A DNA stretch of 5,453 nucleotides from Gallionellaceae bacterium (lineage in GTDB: Bacteria; Pseudomonadota; Gammaproteobacteria; Burkholderiales; Gallionellaceae): contig JAUYFR010000301.1 of NCBI GenBank assembly GCA_030690855.1, positions 1 through 5,453 on the forward strand, in the 5' to 3' direction. Every line of letters starts with the position of its first letter. Within the stretch, counting starts at the first letter, position 1. The translations under genes and the position numbers were made by a program. Shown in pieces: positions 1 through 5,453 of the stretch. The notes beneath the pieces are model-generated. The model was not told the origin of the DNA and searched no databases. It saw nothing but the letters and a program-made list of their open reading frames with translations.

Positions 1-1
1 A

Positions 2-1255
2 TCGGCATTCGCCACCCCAGTTGCAAATAATAATGAAACGACAAAGCCCTCGGGGCAGGCGCAGCGTGTGCTTGCCTCGGTTCGTTCTAGTGTTTTGCAA
101 ATTAAAACAATACCGATAGGCAGTGATTCGACATACGGTTACGGCAGCGGTTTTGCGGTTGGGTTGGGTGGGTTGATCGTCACAAATTACCATGTTGTCT
201 CTGCCGTGGTGACGTCTCCAGATCGCTATCGGCTTGAGTTTTTAAAACACGATGGCACAAAAGGGGCGGTCACAATTGTTGCGATTGATTTAACGCATGA
301 CTTGGCTGTTGTGCGAGGTGACACGGGGCCCATGCCGGCTTTGGGCTTGTTGCCCAGCGTGCCAGATAAAGGCACACAAGGTTATTCGATTGGCTTTCCG
401 CAGAATGTGGGGCTGTCGGTGACGGAGGGCATTGTTAACGGATTATCTGAAGATTCGGTGAGCGGTTCGATTCATTTTTCTGGTGCGATTAATGCAGGCA
501 TGAGCGGCGGGCCAGCGGTCAATAGTGAGGGCCGTGTGTTCGGCGTGAATGTTTCTAGCATGTATGACAGTCAGTTGATTAGTTTTGTGGTGCCCGCCTC
601 TGCGGTGACGGCGCTATTAGCGCGCGCTAAAAACATCCGTGCGCCAACCACTGCTGAGTTGTTTGATGACCTCTCGACGCAGCTGAAACTAGGCGCTATC
701 GAGACGCTGAATTTATTTCCACAGGGCAATTGGCCGGTGCAAAATTTTGGGCACTTTCAAGTGCCGAGTAAGCCAGGTGACTTCGCGCAATGCCATTCTA
801 CTAACGATAAGGATGCTGATAAGCTCTACAGCATGGGTATGTCTTGGTGCGATTTTAAAGACGCCACTTATGTGCAACGTGATTTTTATGTGGGGACATG
901 GACTTTCGTTAATCGACATATCCGCGCGCCTGATTTTGGGCCGATGCGCATGGCTAGCCTAGCGGAGAGCTTTCTTAAACCGGATGATGACACTAGCCCA
1001 CCAACTCGCATACATAAGCAACGCTGGGCATGCCAAAGCAAGATTGTGTCTTTATCTGGTACGCGAGCAAAGACGGTTCTCTGTCTGCGGCGGTATAGTC
1101 GATTTGAAAGTCTCTACGACATCAGGATGAAATTAGTGACGCTTGATGTGCCTAATGAGGCGATTGTGTCATCGCTATTTTTTGATGGTTTTCCTTATCC
1201 AGAAGCGATGGCGCTCATGCAGCGATTTATGGGAGCAATCGTATGGAAACCTTAA
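2..1255 (+). CDS. Exported trypsin-like (S1 family) serine protease with novel C-terminal domain, 5' end outside window
   Basis: This gene encodes a chymotrypsin-fold serine endopeptidase, probably periplasmic. The frame is open to the window edge, and its first residues (SAFATPVANNN) look like the end of a signal peptide with an A-x-A-type cleavage region, so the true start is probably upstream. A GTG at 68 is a possible start but would discard that segment. Numbering from the codon at 2, the triad is His64 (TNYHVV), Asp100 (THDLAVV) and Ser168 (GMSGGP). The segment GSGFAVGLGGLIVTNYHVV is typical of Trypsin_2/DegP-like proteases. The protease domain ends near residue 210. The remaining ~205 residues do not look like PDZ domains and contain four cysteines (264, 283, 344, 361), which suits an oxidising compartment. 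The substrate is unknown. The last 13 nt overlap the FHA gene, implying co-expression. Catalytic class is confident; the C-terminal role is not. Confidence 0.87.
   Translation, partial: SAFATPVANNNETTKPSGQAQRVLASVRSSVLQIKTIPIGSDSTYGYGSGFAVGLGGLIVTNYHVVSAVVTSPDRYRLEFLKHDGTKGAVTIVAIDLTHDLAVVRGDTGPMPALGLLPSVPDKGTQGYSIGFPQNVGLSVTEGIVNGLSEDSVSGSIHFSGAINAGMSGGPAVNSEGRVFGVNVSSMYDSQLISFVVPASAVTALLARAKNIRAPTTAELFDDLSTQLKLGAIETLNLFPQGNWPVQNFGHFQVPSKPGDFAQCHSTNDKDADKLYSMGMSWCDFKDATYVQRDFYVGTWTFVNRHIRAPDFGPMRMASLAESFLKPDDDTSPPTRIHKQRWACQSKIVSLSGTRAKTVLCLRRYSRFESLYDIRMKLVTLDVPNEAIVSSLFFDGFPYPEAMALMQRFMGAIVWKP
1231..1235 (+). promoter_or_regulatory. Shine-Dalgarno for the FHA gene
   Basis: GGGAG lies inside the 3' end of the protease gene, 7 nt before the ATG at 1243. 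This ideal spacing supports that start even though it creates a 13-nt overlap with the upstream gene. Confidence 0.65.
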
Positions 1256-2181
1256 TTTTCGTTGAGGAACTTGGGCGTAATGATGCGGTTGTGCTGCGTC
1301 ACTCCATTGATAAATTGCCCATCACTATCGGGCGCGGCTATGACGCCGATGTGATGATTGATGACCCGCATGTGGCGGCGCGCCATTTAAAAATTAGCCA
1401 GTCAACGGATGGCGGGTTAAGTGCGACGGATCTCGCTTCACTCAATGGCACGTACCAAATAGGGAATGCAAAACCTATTACTCAAATTGATCTTCACGGT
1501 AACGAGATTTTGCGGATGGGAAAAACTCAATTGCGTATTCGCCTGCCGGGCGTAGCTGTTGCAGAGGAGTTGCCCATACCCAAACTCACGTGGGATAGAC
1601 ACCATTGGGTTTTCATCGGGGCGGTTGTTATGCTCATTGGTTACATCGCGCTTGATAGCTTTCTCAAGGCGATTACGACCGATGCGACGGATATTTTCTT
1701 TATGCCGACGGTCGTATTTTCGATTGTGCTGGTTTGGGTTTTGATTTGGTCTTTAGTTTGCAGAACGCTGAATGGCTATGCCAATTTTATGGCTCATGGC
1801 ATCGTTGCATTTTTAGGCGTGCCTATTTTTCTATTTGGCACGACGATTACCGAATACCTCAATTTTGCTTTTGATATGGCTGAGTACGGCTGGGTTAGTT
1901 GGCTTTGCTTGGTGGCTCTTTTTTCAGTCATTCCCTTTCTTAATTTGCGTCTCACGGCACGCTTATCTCGCCGCATGGCGGCGACGATTGCCATGTTTTT
2001 TGTTGTTACAGTTGCGGGCGGCTTAGAGGCTTATCATTATGTGCGCGATGCGAACAAGCCGGGGCTGCAATCATTCGACACCACAATCAAGCCTAGCGTT
2101 TTTCTTGTTGTTAAGGGGCTTACGTTAGATCAATTTGTGGAAAACGCAACCCACCTAAAAGCTAAGGCGGATAAAGATTGA
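1243..2181 (+). CDS. FHA-domain integral membrane protein (FHA + five TM helices)
   Basis: The 312-residue product begins with a forkhead-associated domain (about 5-102), a fold that typically binds phosphothreonine peptides. Visible hallmarks are Gly30-Arg31 in ITIGRGYDADV, His48 in VAARHLKI, and Asn68-Gly69 in SLNGTYQ. The usual Ser of the SxxH motif is Ala45. Five hydrophobic segments follow, near 121-141, 151-173, 184-204, 216-235 and 245-266. The arginine-rich loop between segments 4 and 5 (RLTARLSRR) and the acidic loop between 3 and 4 fit a cytoplasmic FHA domain and a periplasmic C-terminal tail of about 45 residues. The ATG is chosen because of GGGAG 7 nt upstream. The overlap with the protease gene suggests translational coupling and a shared job. 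I infer a phospho-dependent membrane scaffold or sensor. No specific family name is recognised, and no kinase is visible in the window. Confidence 0.85.
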   Translation: METLIFVEELGRNDAVVLRHSIDKLPITIGRGYDADVMIDDPHVAARHLKISQSTDGGLSATDLASLNGTYQIGNAKPITQIDLHGNEILRMGKTQLRIRLPGVAVAEELPIPKLTWDRHHWVFIGAVVMLIGYIALDSFLKAITTDATDIFFMPTVVFSIVLVWVLIWSLVCRTLNGYANFMAHGIVAFLGVPIFLFGTTITEYLNFAFDMAEYGWVSWLCLVALFSVIPFLNLRLTARLSRRMAATIAMFFVVTVAGGLEAYHYVRDANKPGLQSFDTTIKPSVFLVVKGLTLDQFVENATHLKAKADKD

Positions 2182-2222
2182 TGCTTATCGTGCCTGTCTG
2201 CGCAAATTGGCCACTGCGATGA
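2181..2222 (+). other. Candidate 13-codon bridging mini-ORF
   Basis: A tiny reading frame (MLIVPVCANWPLR) starts at the ATG that shares its A with the FHA-gene stop (TGATG, 2179-2183). It ends at a TGA that overlaps the ATG of the next gene (ATGA, 2219-2222). GGCGG at 2166-2170 lies 10 nt before its ATG. No clear Shine-Dalgarno precedes the ATG at 2219, so the mini-ORF could pass ribosomes on by termination-reinitiation. A chance arrangement is also possible; there is no evidence that the peptide itself has a function. Confidence 0.25.
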
Positions 2223-3220
2223 TTTCATCTGCCCTTCGTAATCTGCCCGGTGTGATGGTGGCTACGCTGGCCTTGCTGGCTCAGCCACATTTAGCTCACG
2301 CTAAGCCGGACATTGCCCCGCGTCCGCTTTCCCGCTCGCCTCCGCCCCTCATTTCACCACAAGTGTTCGATGAAATTTACACTGTGCTTGGCAAGCCAGA
2401 GGTGGTGAGCGAAAAAATGGAAAATGAATTTTGGGGGAGCATACGAAATGAAGATAGCGAGGATAGTTATCGCTTTTATATTGATGTCTTACCCAGCGGA
2501 CGCTTTATTTGGGAAGCTCAAGTGCGACTTGATGAACTCAAACGCGTCGCAGTTGAAATAGCCCACGCGCTGGTGATGATTAGCATTCCCGGTTATCAAT
2601 ATGAGATCGGCAAGTACGAGGTAACGCAGGGCGAATGGAAGCGTGTGATGGGTAGCAACCCTAGTCGCTTTACAAACTGTGGCGATGATTGCCCCGTTGA
2701 ACAGGTGAGTTGGAACGATGTGCAAGAGTACATTCGCAAGCTCAATGTAAGAACAGGCAGGCAGTACCGACTACCCTCCAAAGGCGAATGGATTTACGCT
2801 TGTCTCGGTGGAAAAAATACCGTTTATTGCGGTAGCGACAACCTCGATAGTTTGGCTTGGCATGGCGGTGATCAAGCGCTTATCGCAAGTAACAGTGGCG
2901 AGCAAACGCATCCGGTTGGAAAAAAACTACCCAACGGCTACGGGCTGTTTGACATGAGTGGCAATGTCATGGAGTGGCTTAGTGATTGTTACAAAGAGGA
3001 TTGCAAAGAGCACAGACTAATGGGCGGCAGTTGGTTCAGCAGCGAATATTTTGCACAAGCATATAACCTATACATTGATAGCAATGACGCTGTTTTCCCC
3101 CAAAATGGGTTTCGCTTGGCAAGGCAACTTCCCCTTCAAATTATATTTAAACAGCTAGACCCCTTGAGCTGCGCTCCAAGTTGCGCTGATGGCACTGCTC
3201 TCTGCGTAGGGATACGCTAA
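2219..3220 (+). CDS. Secreted FGE-sulfatase (SUMF1)-fold protein, probably not a formylglycine-generating enzyme
   Basis: The 333-residue product starts with a likely signal peptide: Arg near the start, hydrophobic core VMVATLALLA, and cleavage after AHA near residue 28. The ATG at 2219 is preferred; a TTG at 2207 would add only four residues, and neither has a strong Shine-Dalgarno. Residues 67-108 resemble one copy of a W-x-S-I ... Y ... P-x-G-x-F ... RL motif that I recall beside this domain in other proteins. The FGE-sulfatase domain covers about 120-305, with YEVTQGEW (133), NPSRF (147), PVEQVSW (159), RLPSKGEW (184), DMSGNVMEW (245), MGGSW (268) and GFRLAR (297). Cys pairs 154/158, 195/204 and 257/262 probably form disulfides. 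The active-site cysteines of true FGEs, located just after GGS(W/Y), are Ser274 and Ala279 here, so formylglycine synthesis is unlikely. A binding or structural role in the envelope is more probable. The last ~28 residues are an unusual tail. Confidence 0.82.
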   Translation: MISSALRNLPGVMVATLALLAQPHLAHAKPDIAPRPLSRSPPPLISPQVFDEIYTVLGKPEVVSEKMENEFWGSIRNEDSEDSYRFYIDVLPSGRFIWEAQVRLDELKRVAVEIAHALVMISIPGYQYEIGKYEVTQGEWKRVMGSNPSRFTNCGDDCPVEQVSWNDVQEYIRKLNVRTGRQYRLPSKGEWIYACLGGKNTVYCGSDNLDSLAWHGGDQALIASNSGEQTHPVGKKLPNGYGLFDMSGNVMEWLSDCYKEDCKEHRLMGGSWFSSEYFAQAYNLYIDSNDAVFPQNGFRLARQLPLQIIFKQLDPLSCAPSCADGTALCVGIR

Positions 3221-3402
3221 CCCGTAGCCTCGCTTAACAATGGGCCTTGAGTTTGCCTACCGCCGCTTACTAGAAGTCATGCCACCGGCTTCGCCCTCGA
3301 TAATAGAGTTTATGAGCATCGATTTATCACCGAACACAGGGTAACGCTACACTCTAAAAACCCGTAAAATGCGCACCTTCGCAAATATTGCAGGTTTATC
3401 AA
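3221..3402 (+). other. Intergenic region before glyQ
   Basis: This 182-nt gap separates the accessory cluster from the glycyl-tRNA synthetase operon. It contains a weak promoter candidate (3324-3353) and the glyQ ribosome binding site. I see no tRNA, no T-box leader and no strong GC-rich hairpin with a T-run, so the end of the upstream transcript is undefined. Confidence 0.6.
3324..3353 (+). promoter_or_regulatory. Candidate sigma70-type promoter for glyQS
   Basis: TTATCA (3324-3329) and TACACT (3348-3353) are separated by 18 nt, each matching 4 of 6 consensus positions (TTGACA, TATAAT). A transcript starting near 3360 would have a leader of about 43 nt before the glyQ ATG. The matches are modest, so this is a suggestion only. 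Confidence 0.35.
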
Positions 3403-4365
3403 ATGTCCACTTTTGATTCTGACATCACCTCCGCAAACGGACGTGCGTCATCAACGAAAGTCAGCCACGGGCCGACCTTCCAACAAGTCATTCTGACACT
3501 ACAAAATTTTTGGGATAAGCAGGGTTGCGCTCTGCTGCAACCTTACGACATCGAAGTTGGCGCGGGCACTTTTCACACCGCCACCTTCCTACGGGCTATC
3601 GGCCCAGAACATTGGCGTGCCGCCTATGTGCAACCTTCGCGTCGCCCTAAAGATGGTCGCTATGGAGAGAACCCAAATCGTTTACAGCATTACTATCAAT
3701 TCCAAGTCGCACTCAAACCCTCGCCTGACAATATCCAAGAGCTCTATCTCGATAGCCTGCGCGCGCTAGGCATTAACACGCAAGAACACGACATTCGCTT
3801 TGTCGAGGACGATTGGGAATCGCCGACACTCGGTGCTTGGGGTTTGGGCTGGGAGGTTTGGCTGGACGGCATGGAGGTTACGCAATTCACCTATTTCCAA
3901 GAAGTCGGCTCGCTTGTTTGCAAACCAGTGCTTGGCGAAATCACTTACGGCCTAGAGCGTTTGGCAATGTATTTGCAAGGCGTGGAAAACGTTTACGACT
4001 TAGTGTGGGCAAAGAATGGCGACACCATCGTCACTTACGGCGACGTGTATCATCAAAACGAAGTGGAACAATCAAAATACAACTTCGAGCATTCCAATAT
4101 CGAAATGCTATTCCGTCACTTTAACGAATACGAGAGCGAAGCCAAACGCTTAATCGAGCTTGATTTGGTGTTGCCCGGTTTCGAGATGGTGATGAAGTGT
4201 TCACATAGTTTTAACTTACTCGATGCGCGTGGTGCCATTTCAGTGACGGAGCGCGCGGGCTACATCGGTCGTGTGCGCACCTTAGCGCGTGCGGTGGCAC
4301 AAGCTTATTTTGATTCTCGCGAAAGACTGGGCTTCCCCATGTTGAAAAACGGAGCGCCCAAATGA
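3403..4365 (+). CDS. glyQ: Glycine--tRNA ligase alpha subunit
   Basis: The 320-residue alpha subunit carries the class II catalytic core that activates glycine with ATP; with GlyS it forms the alpha2beta2 enzyme that charges tRNA-Gly in the cytoplasm. Class II motif 2 is seen as AAYVQPSRRPKDGRYGENP (73-91) followed by NRLQHYYQFQV, and motif 3 as GEITYGLERLAMYLQG (178-193). GLGWEVWLDGMEVTQFTYFQ (147-166) and HSFNLLDARGAISVTER (268-284) are also hallmark stretches. The ATG at 3403 is chosen because CAGG at 3391-3394 sits 8 nt upstream; the in-frame TTG at 3388 would overlap that site. The family core begins at about residue 24 (GPTFQQVILTLQ). The preceding, low-complexity polar ~22 residues make the protein slightly longer than the ~303-residue E. 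coli form. It is translationally coupled to glyS. Confidence 0.98.
   Translation: MSTFDSDITSANGRASSTKVSHGPTFQQVILTLQNFWDKQGCALLQPYDIEVGAGTFHTATFLRAIGPEHWRAAYVQPSRRPKDGRYGENPNRLQHYYQFQVALKPSPDNIQELYLDSLRALGINTQEHDIRFVEDDWESPTLGAWGLGWEVWLDGMEVTQFTYFQEVGSLVCKPVLGEITYGLERLAMYLQGVENVYDLVWAKNGDTIVTYGDVYHQNEVEQSKYNFEHSNIEMLFRHFNEYESEAKRLIELDLVLPGFEMVMKCSHSFNLLDARGAISVTERAGYIGRVRTLARAVAQAYFDSRERLGFPMLKNGAPK
4351..4354 (+). promoter_or_regulatory. Shine-Dalgarno for glyS
   Basis: GGAG within the last codons of glyQ lies 7 nt before the glyS ATG at 4362. Together with the ATGA overlap (4362-4365) it fixes the glyS start and supports balanced subunit synthesis. Confidence 0.7.
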
Positions 4366-5453
4366 AACAAACGCTATTAATCGAATTGCTCACCGAAGAG
4401 CTGCCCCCCAAAGCGCTGGAGAAACTTTCCACTACGTTTGCTGACGAAATTTTTGGCGCACTTAAAGAACAGGCGTTAGCTAGTGACGAAAGCGAATGCA
4501 CGCCGTATGCAACGCCTCGTCGTTTAGCAATGGCGATTACTCTTGTTGCAGAGTTGCAGGCAGATCGTGTAATTGATCGTAAGGGTCCCGCTGTGGCTTC
4601 AGGCTTAGATGCGGAAGGCAAGCCAAGCAAAGCGCTAGAAGGATTTATGCGCTCTGCCAATGTCACCTTCGAACAATTGCAACGCGTGAGCGATGGCAAG
4701 GCAGAATATTTTGTCGCCAAAATTGAACAGAAAGGTAAATCGCTAGATGACTCTTTAACGGACATCGTGGCGCAAGCACTAAAAAAACTGCCCATTCCCA
4801 AATTAATGCGCTGGGGCGATTCAGATCACCAATTTGTGCGCCCCGTGCATGCACTCACGGTGTTACATGGCAGCCGTACCATCCTCGTCGAAGCGCTTGG
4901 TTTGCAAAGTGGCAACGTCACCAGTGGTCACCGCTTTTTGGCGCAAGATGCGCTCACTATTACCCGCGCTGACGATTACGAGAACCTGCTTGAAAACGAG
5001 GGGCATGTCATTCCGAGCATTGCTAAGCGTCGCGAAATCATTGCAGTTAAATTAGACAAGCATGCCGAATCACTCAATGCGATTTGGGTCGGTCATGCCA
5101 ATTTCGACATACAGAAACTTCTCAGCCTTTCTAATGAAGACCGTAGCGTATTGAGCACCTTGTTAGATGAGGTGACGGCGCTAGTCGAATGGCCGGAAGT
5201 CTATGTCGGCGAATTCGAGCAGGAGTATCTCGAAGTGCCACAAGAGTGCTTAATTCTCACCATGCAGCAAAATCAGAAATACTTTCCGCTACTGGATAAC
5301 ACTGGAAAATTGCTGAATAAGTTTTTGATCGTTTCCAATATGCAAATTCCCGATCCGCATCATATTATCGAAGGAAATCAAAGGGTTGTGCGACCTCGCT
5401 TAGCCGATGCACGCTTCTTCTACAACCAAGATCGCAAACAAAAATTAGAAGCC
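4362..5453 (+). CDS. glyS: Glycine--tRNA ligase beta subunit, 3' end outside window
   Basis: The first 364 codons of the beta subunit are present, about half of the usual ~690-700 residues, and the frame stays open to the window edge. GlyS partners GlyQ in the alpha2beta2 synthetase and provides most of the tRNA contacts; its C-terminal anticodon-binding domain lies beyond the window. Hallmarks are LLIELLTEELPPKAL (5-19), TPRRLAM (51-57), RKGPA with DAEGKPSKALEGF (73-95), LPIPKLMRWG (143-152), FVRPVHAL (158-165), GHRF (189-192), LLDEVTALVEWP (267-278), QNQKYFPLLD (303-312) and NQRVVRPRLADARFFYNQDRK (339-359). The start overlaps the glyQ stop as ATGA. Compared with the E. coli protein as I remember it, a stretch near 236-262 is longer, by very roughly 15 residues. 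The reading frame is intact. Confidence 0.97.
   Translation, partial: MKQTLLIELLTEELPPKALEKLSTTFADEIFGALKEQALASDESECTPYATPRRLAMAITLVAELQADRVIDRKGPAVASGLDAEGKPSKALEGFMRSANVTFEQLQRVSDGKAEYFVAKIEQKGKSLDDSLTDIVAQALKKLPIPKLMRWGDSDHQFVRPVHALTVLHGSRTILVEALGLQSGNVTSGHRFLAQDALTITRADDYENLLENEGHVIPSIAKRREIIAVKLDKHAESLNAIWVGHANFDIQKLLSLSNEDRSVLSTLLDEVTALVEWPEVYVGEFEQEYLEVPQECLILTMQQNQKYFPLLDNTGKLLNKFLIVSNMQIPDPHHIIEGNQRVVRPRLADARFFYNQDRKQKLEA

Noticed and set aside
68..70. GTG as the start of the protease gene
   Set aside because: The frame is open back to position 2 and encodes what looks like the end of a signal peptide, so an upstream start is more likely.
3204..3217. GCGTA-GGGA-TACGC hairpin as an intrinsic terminator
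   Set aside because: The stem is only 5 bp, lies before the stop codon and has no T-run after it.
3388..3390. TTG as the start of glyQ
   Set aside because: The ATG at 3403 has a well-spaced CAGG upstream, and the TTG would place that site within the coding sequence.
3221..3402. T-box or other riboswitch upstream of glyQ
   Set aside because: The leader is short, has no T-box-like conserved sequence or terminator/antiterminator pair, and T-boxes are not expected in this type of organism.
3813..4124. 103-codon + strand frame inside glyQ
   Set aside because: It is out of frame within highly conserved GlyQ sequence, with no Shine-Dalgarno and no recognisable protein features.
4211..4801. Long reverse-strand open frame of 196 codons
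   Set aside because: It lies antisense to the end of glyQ and the start of glyS, both clearly coding; its Ser/Ala-rich translation is typical of an antisense shadow.
4834..5055. 73-codon + strand frame inside glyS
   Set aside because: It is a shadow; the overlapping GlyS frame is continuous and family-typical from 4362 to the window end.

Overview
The window looks like chromosomal DNA of a Gram-negative proteobacterium, most likely a betaproteobacterium. The best evidence is the separate-subunit glycyl-tRNA synthetase pair glyQ-glyS, whose proteins read like the beta/gammaproteobacterial alpha2beta2 enzyme. The exported proteins and the five-helix membrane protein also fit a Gram-negative envelope. 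The species cannot be fixed from sequence alone. All supported genes lie on the + strand.

Region 1 (2-3220) is an accessory-type cluster of three closely packed genes. It opens with the 3' part of an exported trypsin-like (S1 family) serine protease. Its triad His/Asp/Ser is intact and it has an unrecognised four-cysteine C-terminal domain. The protease overlaps by 13 nt a gene for an N-terminal FHA domain fused to five predicted membrane helices. The third gene, 37 nt further on, encodes a secreted FGE-sulfatase (SUMF1)-fold protein that lacks the catalytic cysteines of true formylglycine-generating enzymes. A 13-codon mini-ORF links the second and third genes, using TGATG and ATGA junctions. 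A plausible but unproven reading is an envelope module. In it a cytoplasmic phosphothreonine-binding (FHA) membrane protein would be coupled to a periplasmic protease and a periplasmic non-catalytic FGE-like protein. The upstream part of the cluster, where a kinase or phosphatase partner might be, is outside the window.

Region 2 (3221-3402) is a 182-nt intergenic gap. It holds a weak candidate sigma70-type promoter, and no convincing intrinsic terminator was seen.

Region 3 (3403-5453) is housekeeping: complete glyQ (alpha subunit), then glyS (beta subunit), which starts in a 4-nt ATGA overlap with its own Shine-Dalgarno and runs off the right edge. The two products form the heterotetrameric ligase that charges tRNA-Gly. 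No RNA genes, insertion sequences, CRISPR arrays or attachment sites were seen.
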